64,000 nucleotides of DNA from Rubrivivax sp. (GTDB lineage Bacteria; Pseudomonadota; Gammaproteobacteria; Burkholderiales; Burkholderiaceae_C): contig JAIXWM010000008.1 in the NCBI GenBank assembly GCA_027491255.1, positions 1-64,000 of the forward strand. Reading direction: 5' to 3'. Shown here in pieces: positions 43,557 through 53,574 of this stretch. A model generated the notes under the pieces. The model had not been told where the DNA came from, searched no databases, and saw nothing but the letters and a program-made list of their open reading frames with translations. Each line of letters starts with the position of its first letter. Position 1 is the stretch's first letter. A program made the translations under genes and the position numbers.

Positions 43557-45494
43557 ATGGACAGGCGTCGCTGGATCGGTGCAGCCGCGTCGGCCGGCGC
43601 GGTCGGGGTCGCGCCGTGGCCGTTTGCCAGCGAGGTGGCCGCCCGCGCGCCTGCTGCAGCTGCCCCCGCGCCCGCCGGCGCTGCGTCGGCGGTCCCTGCG
43701 GACGCCTCCGGGCCCGTCCTCGGCCGCTGGACCCACGGCTACGCCGCCTTCGGGCCGCCGCGCCTGCCGCCGGACTACGCGCACTTCGCCTACGCCGACC
43801 CCACTGCGTCCAAGCGCGGCACGGTCTACCTGCGCAACCCCGACCGGCGCAGCACCTTCGACAAGTACAACCCGTTCACGATCCGCGGGCAGGCGCCGGC
43901 CGGGCTGATGATCTTCATGTTCGAGCCGCTGGCCGTCAGCGCCGGCGACGAGCTCGCGACGATGTACGGCCTGCTGGCCGAGGCGATGCTGGTGGCGCCC
44001 GACCGCTCGTCGGTCACCTTCCGCCTGCACCCGCAGGCGCGCTTCTGGAACGGCGACGCGGTCACGGCCGAGGACGTGCGCCACAGCTTCGAGCAGCTGA
44101 CGAGCAAGTTCGCCTCCCCCGGCTACCGCATCGCCTACGGCGGGGTCGAGCGGGCGGTGGTGGTGGACGAGCGCACGCTGCGCTTCGAGCTGAAGGAGCG
44201 CAGCAACGACACCATCTTCACCATCGGCGGATTGCCGGTGTTCTCGCGCAAGTGGGGGGTGGGTGCCGACGGCAAGCCCCGGCGATTCGACGAGATCGTC
44301 ACCGAGCATCCGATCACCAGCGGCCCCTACACCGTCGGCGCGGTGGACAGCGGCAAGCGCATCGAGTTCAAGCGCAACCCCGAGTACTGGGCGCGCGAGC
44401 TGCCGGCGCGGCGCGGCTTCTTCAACTTCGACCGCGTGATCTACCGCTACTACAAGGACCAGGCGGTCGCGCGCGAGGCCTTCAAGGCCGGCGAGTTCGA
44501 CTTCTTCAAGGAATACAGCGCGCGCGCCTGGGCGCGCCAGCATGCCGGGCCGAAGTGGGCCGACGGCCGCATCGCCAAGGACAACTTCCCCACCGCCACC
44601 GGCCAGGGCCTGCAGTGCTACATCCTGAACCTGCGCCGCCCGCTGTTCCAGGACCGCCGTGTGCGCGAGGCGCTGGGCTGGACCTACGACTTCGACACGC
44701 TGAACAAGAACGGCCAGTACCAGCGCTCGCACAGCCTGTTCAACAACTCCGAGTTCGCCGCCGAGGGCCCGCCATCGCCCGGCGAGCTAAGCCTGCTCGA
44801 GCCCTGGCGCGCCGAGCTGCCGGCCGAGGTCTTCGGCCCGGCCTACCGCGCGCCTTCCACCGGGCGTGACCCGGCGCGCCTGCGCGCCAACCTGCTGAAG
44901 GGGCGCGCGCTGCTGGCCGAGGCGGGCTGGAAGATCGCCGCCGACGGGCGCCTGCGCAACGCCGCCGGCCAGGCCTTCGACTTCGAGTACCTGGTGCCCG
45001 GCGAGGCGCGCGCCTTTCCCGAGTGGGAGCGCAACCTCGAGAAGCTGGGCATCGCGATGAAGATCCGCAACGTCGACTTCGCGCTGTACCGGCGCCGGCT
45101 CGAGAGCTACGACTTCGACGTCGTCGCGATCGCCGGCGGCGACTTCACGCTGCCCGACCCCTCGGGCCTGGCCGCCTCGCTGGGCAGCGCCGGGGCCGAC
45201 CAGCCCGGGGGCAACAACTTCCGCGGCCTGAAGAGCCCGGTGGTCGACGCGCTGATCCAGGCCATGGGCGCGGCGCAGACGCTGCCGGCGCTGCGCGACG
45301 CGGCGCGCGCGCTCGACCGCGTGGTGATGTGGAACCACTGGCAGCTGCCCGACCTGTGGACCGCCAACGAGCGCGCGAGCTACTGGAACCGCTTCGTGCA
45401 GCCCAAGGTGCGGCCGCTGTACTTCGACATCGACACCAGCCTGCAGGCCTGGCCGCTGACGACCTGGTGGACGAAGGAGGGGGCGGTGCGCTGA
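43557..45494 (+). CDS. yejA: Extracellular solute-binding protein family 5 (YejA-like)
   Basis: 645 residues from ATG 43557. The N-terminus MDRRRWIGAAASAGAVGVAP is Tat-like, followed by an Ala/Pro linker. YLRNPDRRSTFDKYNPFTIRG and SFEQLTSKFASPGYRIAYG match YejA-type peptide-binding proteins. Homologues bring in oligopeptides and peptide antibiotics such as microcin C. It starts the run yejA-yejB-yejE-yejF. Confidence 0.88.
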   Translation: MDRRRWIGAAASAGAVGVAPWPFASEVAARAPAAAAPAPAGAASAVPADASGPVLGRWTHGYAAFGPPRLPPDYAHFAYADPTASKRGTVYLRNPDRRSTFDKYNPFTIRGQAPAGLMIFMFEPLAVSAGDELATMYGLLAEAMLVAPDRSSVTFRLHPQARFWNGDAVTAEDVRHSFEQLTSKFASPGYRIAYGGVERAVVVDERTLRFELKERSNDTIFTIGGLPVFSRKWGVGADGKPRRFDEIVTEHPITSGPYTVGAVDSGKRIEFKRNPEYWARELPARRGFFNFDRVIYRYYKDQAVAREAFKAGEFDFFKEYSARAWARQHAGPKWADGRIAKDNFPTATGQGLQCYILNLRRPLFQDRRVREALGWTYDFDTLNKNGQYQRSHSLFNNSEFAAEGPPSPGELSLLEPWRAELPAEVFGPAYRAPSTGRDPARLRANLLKGRALLAEAGWKIAADGRLRNAAGQAFDFEYLVPGEARAFPEWERNLEKLGIAMKIRNVDFALYRRRLESYDFDVVAIAGGDFTLPDPSGLAASLGSAGADQPGGNNFRGLKSPVVDALIQAMGAAQTLPALRDAARALDRVVMWNHWQLPDLWTANERASYWNRFVQPKVRPLYFDIDTSLQAWPLTTWWTKEGAVR

Positions 45495-45515
45495 GGGCGC
45501 GCGGCCCGTCAAGCG

Positions 45516-46562
45516 ATGCTCGGCTACATCCTCAAGCGCCTGCTCTTGATGGTGCCCACGCTGATCGGGGCGCTGACGATCACCTTCGTCGTGATCCAGT
45601 TCGTGCCCGGCGGCCCGGTGGAGCAGCTGATGGCCGAGGCGCGCACCAGCGAGAAGGGCAGCGGCGCCGGCGAGGGCATCGCCTACAAGGCCGGCCGCGA
45701 CAGCGACGCCAAGCAGATCGCGGAGCTGAAGAAGCTCTACGGCTTCGACAAGCCGGCGCACGAGCGCTATGTCGAGATGATCGGCAACTTCCTGCGCTTC
45801 GACCTCGGGCGCAGCTTCCTGCACAACAAGGACGTCTGGACGCTGATCAAGGAGAAGCTGCCGGTGTCGATCAGCCTGGGGCTGTGGACCTTCGTGCTGT
45901 CCTACCTGGTGTCGGTGCCGCTGGGCGTGGCCAAGGCGGTGCGCGAGGGCTCGCGCTTCGACGCGCTGACCTCGCTGCTGGTGCTGCTGGGCTATGCGAT
46001 CCCGGGCTTCGTGCTCGGGGTGCTGCTGATCGTGCTGTTCGCCGGCGGCAGCTTCGTCGAGTGGTTCCCGCTGCGCGGGCTCACCTCGGACAACTGGGCC
46101 GAGCTGTCGTGGCCGGCGCGCGTGGCCGACTACCTGTGGCACCTGACGCTGCCGCTGGTCTGCATGACGATCGGCAGCTTCGCGGTGACGACGATGCTGA
46201 CGAAGAACACCTTCGTCGAGGAGATCCGCAAGCAGTACGTGCTGGTGGCGCGCGCCAAGGGGCTGTCGCCACGGCGCGTGCTCTACAAGCACATCTTCCG
46301 CAATGCGCTGATCCCGCTCGTGACGGCCTTCCCGGCGGCCTTCGTCGGCGCCTTCTTCGCGGGCTCGGTGCTGATCGAGACGCTGTTCTCGCTCGACGGG
46401 CTGGGCCTGCTGGCCTACGACAGCATCGTGCGGCGCGACTACCCGGTGGTGCTGGGCTCGCTGTGGCTGTTCACGCTGATCGGGCTGGCGGTCAAGCTGC
46501 TGTCGGACCTGCTGTACGTGGTGGTGGACCCGCGCGTGCAGTTCGGGGCGGTGGGGCGGTGA
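45516..46562 (+). CDS. yejB: Peptide ABC transporter permease (YejB-like)
   Basis: 348 residues. MLGYILKRLLLMVPTLIGAL is the opening helix of DppB/YejB permeases. A long periplasmic loop (LMAEARTSEKGSGAGEG ... KKLYGFDKPAHERYVEM) is a YejB trait. The EAA region is AKGLSPRRVLYKHIFRNALIPLV. It lies 21 nt after yejA. Confidence 0.93.
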   Translation: MLGYILKRLLLMVPTLIGALTITFVVIQFVPGGPVEQLMAEARTSEKGSGAGEGIAYKAGRDSDAKQIAELKKLYGFDKPAHERYVEMIGNFLRFDLGRSFLHNKDVWTLIKEKLPVSISLGLWTFVLSYLVSVPLGVAKAVREGSRFDALTSLLVLLGYAIPGFVLGVLLIVLFAGGSFVEWFPLRGLTSDNWAELSWPARVADYLWHLTLPLVCMTIGSFAVTTMLTKNTFVEEIRKQYVLVARAKGLSPRRVLYKHIFRNALIPLVTAFPAAFVGAFFAGSVLIETLFSLDGLGLLAYDSIVRRDYPVVLGSLWLFTLIGLAVKLLSDLLYVVVDPRVQFGAVGR

Positions 46563-46575
46563 GGGGCGGGTTGCG

Positions 46576-47652
46576 ATGAGACAGACCACGGGCACCGCCG
46601 TCACCCCGCCTGGCAACGCGCCGGTGTCGGTGCTGCCGATGTCGCCCAACCAGCGCGCCTGGGCGCGCTTCCGCCGCAACCGGCTGGGCGTGGTGTCGCT
46701 GTGGGTGTTTGCGGTGATGCTGGTGGTGGCGACGCTGGCCGAGCTGGTCAGCAACGACCGGCCGCTCGTGGTGCGCTACGAGGGCCGCTGGATGGTGCCG
46801 CTGCTGGCCAACCCGCCCGAGACGGCGCTGGGCGGCGATTTCCAGACGCCCACCGACTGGAAGGATCCCTTCGTCGACGCGCAGCTCGCCAAGCCGGGCA
46901 ACTTCGCGCTGCGCACGCTGAACCCGCACTCGGCGCGCTCGGTGGACTATTTCGAGAAGGTGCAGAGCCCGGCGCCGCCGAGCGCGGCCAACTGGCTGGG
47001 CACCGACGCGAACGGGCGCGACATGACGGCGCAGCTGCTGTACGGCTTTCGCGTGAGCATCTGGTTCGCGATCGCGCTCACGCTGGTGGGCACGGTGCTG
47101 GGAGTGCTGTCGGGGGCGGTGCAGGGCTACTTTGCCGGGCGGGTGGACCTGACGATGCAGCGGCTGATCGAGGTCTGGGGCGCGGTGCCTGAGCTGTACC
47201 TGCTGATCATCTTCGCGTCGATCTTCGAGCCTTCGCTGCTGCTGCTGCTGGTGCTGCTGTCGCTGTGGGGCTGGATGGGGCTGTCGGACTATGTGCGCGC
47301 GGAGTTCCTGCGCAACCGCTCGCTGGAGTATGTGAAGGCGGCGCGGGCGCTGGGGCTGTCGAACGCGCAGATCATCTGGCGCCATGTGCTGCCGAATTCG
47401 CTGACGCCGGTGATCACTTTCCTGCCGTTTCGCATGAGCGGGGCGATCCTGGCCTTGACGTCGCTGGATTTCCTGGGGCTGGGGGTGCCGCCTTCGGTGC
47501 CTTCGCTGGGGGATCTGCTGCGGCAGGGCAAGGCGAACCTGGACGCGTGGTGGATCATCGTGCCGACCTTCGTGCTGCTGGTGCTGACGATGCTGCTGCT
47601 GACCTTCATCGGGGATGCGTTGCGGGATGCGTTTGATACGCGGAAGGGGTGA
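46576..47652 (+). CDS. yejE: Peptide ABC transporter permease (YejE-like)
   Basis: 358 residues. SPNQRAWARFRRNRLGVVSLWVF, GTDANGRDMTAQLLYGFRVSI and ARALGLSNAQIIWRHVLPNSLTPV are hallmarks of DppC/YejE permeases. It starts 13 nt after yejB. Unlike the rest of the operon it is separated from yejF by 306 bp that hold a large hairpin. Confidence 0.93.
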   Translation: MRQTTGTAVTPPGNAPVSVLPMSPNQRAWARFRRNRLGVVSLWVFAVMLVVATLAELVSNDRPLVVRYEGRWMVPLLANPPETALGGDFQTPTDWKDPFVDAQLAKPGNFALRTLNPHSARSVDYFEKVQSPAPPSAANWLGTDANGRDMTAQLLYGFRVSIWFAIALTLVGTVLGVLSGAVQGYFAGRVDLTMQRLIEVWGAVPELYLLIIFASIFEPSLLLLLVLLSLWGWMGLSDYVRAEFLRNRSLEYVKAARALGLSNAQIIWRHVLPNSLTPVITFLPFRMSGAILALTSLDFLGLGVPPSVPSLGDLLRQGKANLDAWWIIVPTFVLLVLTMLLLTFIGDALRDAFDTRKG

Positions 47653-47790
47653 GGGGGTGGGGGGCGCGCGCTTCTTCTCTGTTCTGGCCGGCGCGGTGGC
47701 CGCCGGGTTGACTCGTTCCGGCTTTGGAGTAAGCGATCTCTCGTGCGTAGGTGCTCGTGATCGCGAGTCCTTCGCTCCTGCGCCTTGCGG

Positions 47791-47894
47791 GATCCCGCGG
47801 CCGGGGGGCCCTGCTGCGCTCATGTCCTCCGCATTGGGCTGCGCCCAATGCTCCCCCTTTACTTCGCTCCGCAGGGCCCCCCGACCACGGGATC
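47791..47894. repeat. Nested long hairpin between yejE and yejF
   Basis: Arms GATCCCGCGGCCGGGGGGCC (47791-47810) and the near-complement ending GGGCCCCCCGACCACGGGATC (47874-47894, 18 of 20 paired) enclose an inner perfect hairpin, CATTGGGCTGCGCCCAATG at 47832-47850. It is the only structured item in the 306-bp gap 47653-47958; open frames there have no gene-like features. It could lower yejF expression by partial termination or be an inserted palindromic repeat. Confidence 0.6.
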
Positions 47895-47958
47895 TTGCTG
47901 ACGCGTTGGTCAGCGTTGCGGTTCCTGTTCCCGGGGTTCGCCCTGAGGGGCTTCGCCC

Positions 47959-49539
47959 ATGACCCCCCTCCTCGAAGTCCGTGATCTCACCGTCAGCTTC
48001 GGGCCGGCAACGGTGGTGGACGGGGTGTCGTTCTCGATCGCGGCGGGGGAGAAGTTTGCGCTGGTGGGGGAGTCGGGGTCGGGGAAGTCGATCACGGCGC
48101 TGTCGATCCTGCGGCTGGTGGATGCGGCCACGACGACGGGGCAGGTGGTCTTCGAGGGCGAGGACCTGACGGCCGCGAGCGAGCGGGTGATGCGGGGGGT
48201 GCGCGGGGCGCGGGTGGGGATGATCTTCCAGGAGCCGATGACGGCGCTGAACCCGCTGTACACCGTGGGCAACCAGATCGCGGAGATGCTGGAGCTGCAC
48301 GAGGCGATGCGGCCGAATGCGGCGCGGGCGCGGGCGGTGGAGTTGCTGGCGCGTACCGGGATCCCGGATGCGGCGCGGCGGGTGGACGCCTATCCGCACC
48401 AGCTCTCGGGTGGGCAGCGGCAGCGGGCGATGATCGCGATGGCGCTGGCCTGCAAGCCGCGGCTGCTGGTCTGCGACGAGCCGACGACGGCGCTGGACGT
48501 GACCGTGCAGGCGCAGATCCTGGCGCTGCTGGACGAGCTGCAGGCCGAGATGGGGATGGCGCTGCTGTTCATCACGCACGACCTGAACCTGGTGCGGCGC
48601 TTCACGCACCGCGTGGGGGTGATGGAGCGTGGGCGGCTGGTGGAGTGCGGGCCGACGGCCGAGGTGTTCGGCGCGCCGCAGCATGCGTACACGCGGCGGC
48701 TGCTGGCCAGCCGGCCCGAGCGGCTGGTGCAGCCGCTGGCCGACGACGCGCCGGTGCTGTTGCAGGCGCAGGCTGTGGACGTGGACTTCAGCATCCGGCG
48801 CGGGGCCTGGCGCAAGGAGGCTTTTCATGCGGTGCGCGGCGCGGCGCTGGAGCTCAAACGCGGGCAGACGCTGGGCATCGTGGGCGAGTCGGGCTCGGGC
48901 AAGACGACGCTGGGCATGGCGTTGCTGGCGCTGCAGCCGCTGGCCGGCGGCGAGGTGCGGCTGGACGGGCAGCGCATCGACAACGCCGATTCGGCGGCGC
49001 TGCGCGCGATGCGCCGGCGCATGCAGGTGGTGTTCCAGGACCCGTTTGCCTCGCTCTCGCCGCGCATGACGATCGGGCAGATCGTCGGCGAGGGGCTGGC
49101 GCTGCACGCGCCGCAGCTGTCGGCGCCTGAGCGCGAGCAGCGCGTGCTCGCCGCACTCGACGAGGTGGGGCTGTCCGAGCGGCATGGCGTAGCCGCCGTG
49201 CTGCAGCGCTACCCGCACGAGTTCAGCGGCGGCCAGCGCCAGCGCATCGCGATCGCGCGGGTGCTGGTGCTCGAGCCCGAGCTGGTGGTGCTGGACGAGC
49301 CGACCTCGGCGCTGGACGTGTCGGTGCAGCAGCAGGTGCTGGCGCTGCTGGCCGAGCTGCAGCGCCGCCGCGGCCTGGCCTATGTCTTCATCAGCCACGA
49401 CCTGGCCGTCATCCGCGCGATGGCGCACCAGGTGCTGGTGATGCGCGGCGGCGAGATCGTCGAGCGCGGCGACGCGCAGGCCGTCTTCGACGCGCCTGCG
49501 CACGCCTACACGCGGGAGCTGCTGGCGGCGGCGGGGTGA
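47959..49539 (+). CDS. yejF: Peptide ABC transporter, double ATP-binding protein (YejF-like)
   Basis: 526 residues with two complete ATPase domains. Walker [10 protein letters not shown] and signature [15 protein letters not shown] are in the first half. GESGSGKTT and [15 protein letters not shown] are in the second, each followed by a Walker B DEPT motif. The single-chain dimer form is characteristic of YejF. It completes the importer. Confidence 0.94.
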   Translation: MTPLLEVRDLTVSFGPATVVDGVSFSIAAGEKFALVGESGSGKSITALSILRLVDAATTTGQVVFEGEDLTAASERVMRGVRGARVGMIFQEPMTALNPLYTVGNQIAEMLELHEAMRPNAARARAVELLARTGIPDAARRVDAYPHQLSGGQRQRAMIAMALACKPRLLVCDEPTTALDVTVQAQILALLDELQAEMGMALLFITHDLNLVRRFTHRVGVMERGRLVECGPTAEVFGAPQHAYTRRLLASRPERLVQPLADDAPVLLQAQAVDVDFSIRRGAWRKEAFHAVRGAALELKRGQTLGIVGESGSGKTTLGMALLALQPLAGGEVRLDGQRIDNADSAALRAMRRRMQVVFQDPFASLSPRMTIGQIVGEGLALHAPQLSAPEREQRVLAALDEVGLSERHGVAAVLQRYPHEFSGGQRQRIAIARVLVLEPELVVLDEPTSALDVSVQQQVLALLAELQRRRGLAYVFISHDLAVIRAMAHQVLVMRGGEIVERGDAQAVFDAPAHAYTRELLAAAG

Positions 49540-49708
49540 AGGTCAGGCCGCATCAAGGCGCCCTGACCGTCAGCAGCCCCGGCCGGCCGGCAGGGGCTGC
49601 ACAGCGTCATCACCCGCGAGGTGAAGCCGGGCGTGGCACGCTTGCGCAGCCAGGTTCAACCCGTGATCGCGGCGGTCAGCGGCCACCGGCCGGACAGGGG
49701 GTGAGGCA

Positions 49709-50626
49709 TCAGCGCTGCGCTGCGGCGGGAGGAACGGCCTCGATGAAGGCGCGCGCGATGGCCTTGCGGGGCGCGACCCACAATCTCTCCCGTCGGTCAG
49801 CGAGCATCCCCAGAATGTCGCGAAACGCGGCGAATCGGCCGGGGCGACCGACGATGCGCAGGTGAAATCCCAGGTTCAGCAGCCGCGGCATGCCGCGTCG
49901 GCCCTCCTCCTCGAGGACGTCGATCGCGTCGCGAACATAGTCCACCATCTCGCTGGCGCGGACAAAGCCGTTGGGATGGAAGAACTTCATGTCGTTCGCA
50001 TCCAGCGCATAGGGGACCACCAGCAGCGGCCCGTCTCGCGGCGACGGGTCGTAGTACGGCAGGTCATCGTCGAAGCCGTTCGAGGTGTAGAGGAAACGCC
50101 GCTCGGCCAGCAGTTCGCGTGTCCAGGGGCTCTCGCTGCCGCGACAGAAAAAGCCCACCGGGGTGACCCCCGTGGCCTGCTGGATCGCCTCGATCGTCCG
50201 GTCGAGGTCGGCCGCCTCGTCGAGGGGATTCGAGTAGTCGGCATGCGGGCGCCAGCGCCAGCCATGCACGGCGGGCTCGTGGCCCCGGTCGGTGACGGCC
50301 CGCGCCAGACCTGGCGAGCGCTGCACAGCCTGACCGCAAAAGAAGAAGGTCGCAGGCAACGAGTGCGCGTCGAGCGCGTCGAGCATGCGCCACAAACCCG
50401 CGCGCGTGCCGTATCCGAAGATCTGTTCCTGACCGATGTCGCGTACCCCGGCTGGCACCACGCTGACGACTTCACCGATGGTTTCAGAGCGCGCATCGCC
50501 GTCACCCACCTGGAGTTCGGCCCCTTCTTCGAAATTGACGACGACCGAAACCGCCAGCCGGGCGCCTCCTGGCCAGCTGAACTGCGGCCACTTCCCTGCG
50601 TATCCCGCGAGGTCCCGCGGGGTCAT
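49709..50626 (-). CDS. PuuE-like polysaccharide-deacetylase-fold hydrolase, copy A
   Basis: 305 residues from ATG 50626, overlapping the stop of copy B (ATGA). AVSVVVNFEEGAELQVGDGD and AVHGWRWRPHADY are the altered NodB motifs seen in PuuE allantoinase, where the usual Asp pair is replaced by an N-x-E-E-G-x-E motif. PYYDPSPRDGPLLVVPYALDANDMKFF is also PuuE-like. PuuE hydrolyses the ring amide of allantoin without metal. It is the last gene of the 12-gene operon; true substrate unknown. Confidence 0.82.
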   Translation of the reverse strand: MTPRDLAGYAGKWPQFSWPGGARLAVSVVVNFEEGAELQVGDGDARSETIGEVVSVVPAGVRDIGQEQIFGYGTRAGLWRMLDALDAHSLPATFFFCGQAVQRSPGLARAVTDRGHEPAVHGWRWRPHADYSNPLDEAADLDRTIEAIQQATGVTPVGFFCRGSESPWTRELLAERRFLYTSNGFDDDLPYYDPSPRDGPLLVVPYALDANDMKFFHPNGFVRASEMVDYVRDAIDVLEEEGRRGMPRLLNLGFHLRIVGRPGRFAAFRDILGMLADRRERLWVAPRKAIARAFIEAVPPAAAQR

Positions 50627-51576
50627 TTCGCAAAACCTTCCGGGCTCGGCCGAGCCTGCCACCGGGGCAGTCCGAGGCCGTCGCGCCAGGCATGGGCGAT
50701 CTCGTCACGGCGCGCAAACCAGGCTCCAGGATGCCCGGCCACATGGGCCAGCAGACGCTCCAGGCCGCCGATGCGTGCCGGGCGGCCGATGATGCGCAGG
50801 TGCAGACCGATCGACAGCATCCGTGGCTGCTGCGCACCTTCACGGTACAGGCGGTCAAAGGCGTCGATGCAGTAACGCGCGAAGTCGTCGCCGTGGACGA
50901 AACCCCCGTGGTTGAAGAAGCGCATGTCGTTGGTGTCAAACGCGTAGGGCAGGACCACGTGCGGGTGGCCATCGCAGGAGACGATGTAGGGCAGGTCGTC
51001 GTTGTAGGCGTTCGAGTCGTAGAGGAACCCTCCATGCTCGACGAGCAATCGGCGCGTGGCCAGCGATTGCGCCGACCGGGTGTGCCAGCCTACGGGCGGG
51101 GTGCCCGCCGCCGCTTCGATGGCGGTGACCGCCTGCACCATCTGGTGCCGCTCCGTCGCCTCGTCCATGTAGACCTGCCGCTCCCATCGCCAGCCGTGGC
51201 AGGAGACTTCATGTCCGTCGGACACGGCCTCCTGGGCCAGCCAAGGAGAGATCGCCAGCGCCCGTCCATTGGCGTTGAGCGTGGCTGCGACACCGTACTG
51301 GCGCAGCAATGCGCGGATGCGCGGCCAGCCGGCCCGGGTGCCATATTCGTAATGGCTCTCCATGCACAGGTCCCGCACGCCTTCGACCCGCTCAACAGCC
51401 TCATAGATGAATTCGTTGGACTCGTCACCCATGCCGATGGACAACTCGGCACCCTCCTCGACATTGACCACGATGGAAACCGCGAGCTGCCGCCCGTGCG
51501 GCCACCGGATCGGCGGTGGTGACCCCCGGTAGCCGGCGAAGTCGCGATCCGTTGCCGCCGCGCGCGCTGCGACCAT
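50623..51576 (-). CDS. PuuE-like polysaccharide-deacetylase-fold hydrolase, copy B
   Basis: 317 residues. It has the same PuuE motifs as copy A: AVSIVVNVEEGAELSIGMGD, SCHGWRWERQVYMD, and DLPYIVSCDGHPHVVLPYAFDTNDMRF. The two copies are clearly paralogous but diverged along their whole length, so they probably act on different or sequential substrates. It lies 7 nt after the BtpA-family gene. Confidence 0.82.
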   Translation of the reverse strand: MVAARAAATDRDFAGYRGSPPPIRWPHGRQLAVSIVVNVEEGAELSIGMGDESNEFIYEAVERVEGVRDLCMESHYEYGTRAGWPRIRALLRQYGVAATLNANGRALAISPWLAQEAVSDGHEVSCHGWRWERQVYMDEATERHQMVQAVTAIEAAAGTPPVGWHTRSAQSLATRRLLVEHGGFLYDSNAYNDDLPYIVSCDGHPHVVLPYAFDTNDMRFFNHGGFVHGDDFARYCIDAFDRLYREGAQQPRMLSIGLHLRIIGRPARIGGLERLLAHVAGHPGAWFARRDEIAHAWRDGLGLPRWQARPSPEGFAK

Positions 51577-51583
51577 GGCGACC

Positions 51584-52396
51584 TCAGCGGCTGCGGCCGG
51601 AAGTCACGGACCGTACCGTGTCCATGAACCGTTGCGTCTTGTCGCGGTCCCAGCGGACGAGGTCGGTGGCCTCTGCACCGTCGCGCATCAGCGAGGTGGA
51701 GACGATCGCGCCCTCGGCTTGCGCCAGCGTCTGCGCGACGTTGTCCCGCGTGACGCTGCCTCCGACGTAGATCGCCTGGCGCACGCCCGCCGCCTTGGCA
51801 GCGCGCACACGCTCGAGCGAATCGGAAAACGTCGCACCGGTCAATATCAAGGCATCGGCGCCCAGGCGAACGGCAGCCTGGGCGGCCTCTTGTGGTGAAA
51901 CATCGATCATTGGCACGCTGGTGCGGTCGAAGACATCGGCGAACAAGGCGATGTCCTCGCGCCTCAGGTCGTGTCGATAGCTTCGTGCCTCGACCGCGAG
52001 CCCCGACTTGGGACCCTCCATCGTCATCGCGGCACCGACGAACACCTTCAGCCGGACATAGCTGGCGCCGCAGGCGTGTGCAACAGCCAGTGGGGCCACC
52101 GCGTCATGAGCCTGGATGATGATGCCCAGGTCCATGCTGGGGTGTGTGCGGCGGATCAGGCTGCCCAAGGCGGCCATCAAGGCCACGGTCGACGGCGCCG
52201 CCGGTCCGTTGTGGCGCGTCTGATCCTGCAGCATCAGCGACGGGACGCCGGCCTCTGCGAACACGGCGGCATTGGCCAGGACATAGTCTTCGAGGAAGGC
52301 TGTCGAGGTCTGGCGCGCGACGGCAAGATCAGGCAGGTGCAGCGCCGCAATGATGGTGCGGTCGACGGGCCCGGGGGAGGTGTGGTTCGGGGTCAT
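51584..52396 (-). CDS. BtpA/SgcQ family TIM-barrel protein
   Basis: 270 residues. RTIIAALHLPDLAVAR, GVPSLMLQDQT, GASYVRLKVFVGAAMTMEG, and ADALILTGATFSDSLERVRAAK match the BtpA/SgcQ family, a TIM barrel originally linked to photosystem I biogenesis in cyanobacteria. In heterotrophs it sits in sugar or nucleoside-like catabolic operons. Catalytic role unproven. Its start overlaps the stop of the upstream kinase gene by 4 nt. Confidence 0.82.
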   Translation of the reverse strand: MTPNHTSPGPVDRTIIAALHLPDLAVARQTSTAFLEDYVLANAAVFAEAGVPSLMLQDQTRHNGPAAPSTVALMAALGSLIRRTHPSMDLGIIIQAHDAVAPLAVAHACGASYVRLKVFVGAAMTMEGPKSGLAVEARSYRHDLRREDIALFADVFDRTSVPMIDVSPQEAAQAAVRLGADALILTGATFSDSLERVRAAKAAGVRQAIYVGGSVTRDNVAQTLAQAEGAIVSTSLMRDGAEATDLVRWDRDKTQRFMDTVRSVTSGRSR

Positions 52397-53466
52397 GCTT
52401 GAGGGCGGCGCATGGCCGCGAGTTCAAGGAGGAGTCGGTCGCAGTCAGGCAGGGCACATCGCCGGGCGAGCTCGCGCCAGCGCCTGATGACTTCGTCGGG
52501 GTGGGCCGAAAACAGTGCAAACGGACCGAAGGCTTCGACGGCGAACGAGGCCGATACCGTTGCGCACACGGCGGCGCATGCGGGGTTCCCGGTCGCGACC
52601 AGACCGGCCAGGAAACCCCCGCAGAAGGCATCGCCCGCGCCTGTCGGGTCGACCGCATGCACTGCAATGGCCGGGATCGACATCGGCTCCTTTCGGTCGC
52701 CTTCGTCCATCATGGCGCCAGCCGCCGCCAGCTTGACCACGGCCATGCCAGCGCCGCTGCGACGCAGCTCGGCAAGCCCCGCGGCATGGGTACTGGCGGG
52801 CGCCATGATCTTCAGCTCCTTCTCGCTGGGCAGCACCGCGTCCAGCAGCGGCAGCAAGCGGGCGAGCGCCGGCCCGCGGAGCTCTGCGGCGTGGGACCCC
52901 GGATCCAGCGTGATTCGCCGCCCCGGCCGCCGCAGGTCGTGCGCCATTTCGAGCTGCGCCGCAGGGCTGTTGGGTGCCAGGTGAACTCCCCAGGCCCCTT
53001 GGTAGGCCACCGGAACATCGGCGCTGCGGACGGGATGCAGGCGGCGAAATGCCGCATAGTCCAGCCCAGCGACCGCATGGGTGCGCAAGCGGGCTTCGAA
53101 TGCCGCAGCCTGCTCGGGCTGCAGGTGATCGCCGCCATAGCCACTGGCCTCGAACGTCCCCGGCTCGGCATACAGCCGGTCGGCACGGCTGCCGTCACCC
53201 CGGTAGAAGAACCATTCCGAGCAAGTGACGGTTTCGGGGCGGATCGAGATCCCGGCGGTGTCGATCCCGGCACGCCGCAAGGTGTCGAGCCACTGGAGCG
53301 GGTAGTTGCCGGGAACGGCAGCGACGATGCCCACGTCCTCCATCCACAAGCGAGCACCGGCCGCCGAATACACGCCATTGCCGCCCAGCGTCTCTCGATG
53401 CACCGTCCCCTCGGCAGTGACGACGTTGTCGATGATCATGCCCCCGGCGGTGAACAGCCGCACCAT
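52393..53466 (-). CDS. PfkB/ribokinase family carbohydrate kinase, copy 1
   Basis: 357 residues. AVDPTGAGDAFCGGFLAGL at 272-290 is the second PfkB signature, with catalytic Asp279. LGGNGVYSAAGARLWM near residue 27 is the first. It phosphorylates a sugar-like hydroxyl with ATP. A 108-bp gap separates it from the upstream SIS gene, the only large break in the operon. A second PfkB gene lies at 57570. Confidence 0.9.
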   Translation of the reverse strand: MVRLFTAGGMIIDNVVTAEGTVHRETLGGNGVYSAAGARLWMEDVGIVAAVPGNYPLQWLDTLRRAGIDTAGISIRPETVTCSEWFFYRGDGSRADRLYAEPGTFEASGYGGDHLQPEQAAAFEARLRTHAVAGLDYAAFRRLHPVRSADVPVAYQGAWGVHLAPNSPAAQLEMAHDLRRPGRRITLDPGSHAAELRGPALARLLPLLDAVLPSEKELKIMAPASTHAAGLAELRRSGAGMAVVKLAAAGAMMDEGDRKEPMSIPAIAVHAVDPTGAGDAFCGGFLAGLVATGNPACAAVCATVSASFAVEAFGPFALFSAHPDEVIRRWRELARRCALPDCDRLLLELAAMRRPQA

Positions 53467-53574
53467 CGTCAGTACGCCGCCTTCATGAGCCGCGCCGGCG
53501 CGCTCGCTGTGGTCGCGCGCGGTTTGCGAAAGGGGACGAGCATGGCATGCAGGAGCCCTGGTCGTGTGTGGCTG

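Noticed and set aside
47615..47984. Short coding gene between yejE and yejF
   Set aside because: Open frames there run through the inverted repeat, lack ribosome sites and show no domain.
46492..49503. 1003-codon minus-strand open frame
   Set aside because: Antisense to yejE, the hairpin gap and yejF; composition is His/Gln/Arg-rich with no recognisable motif.
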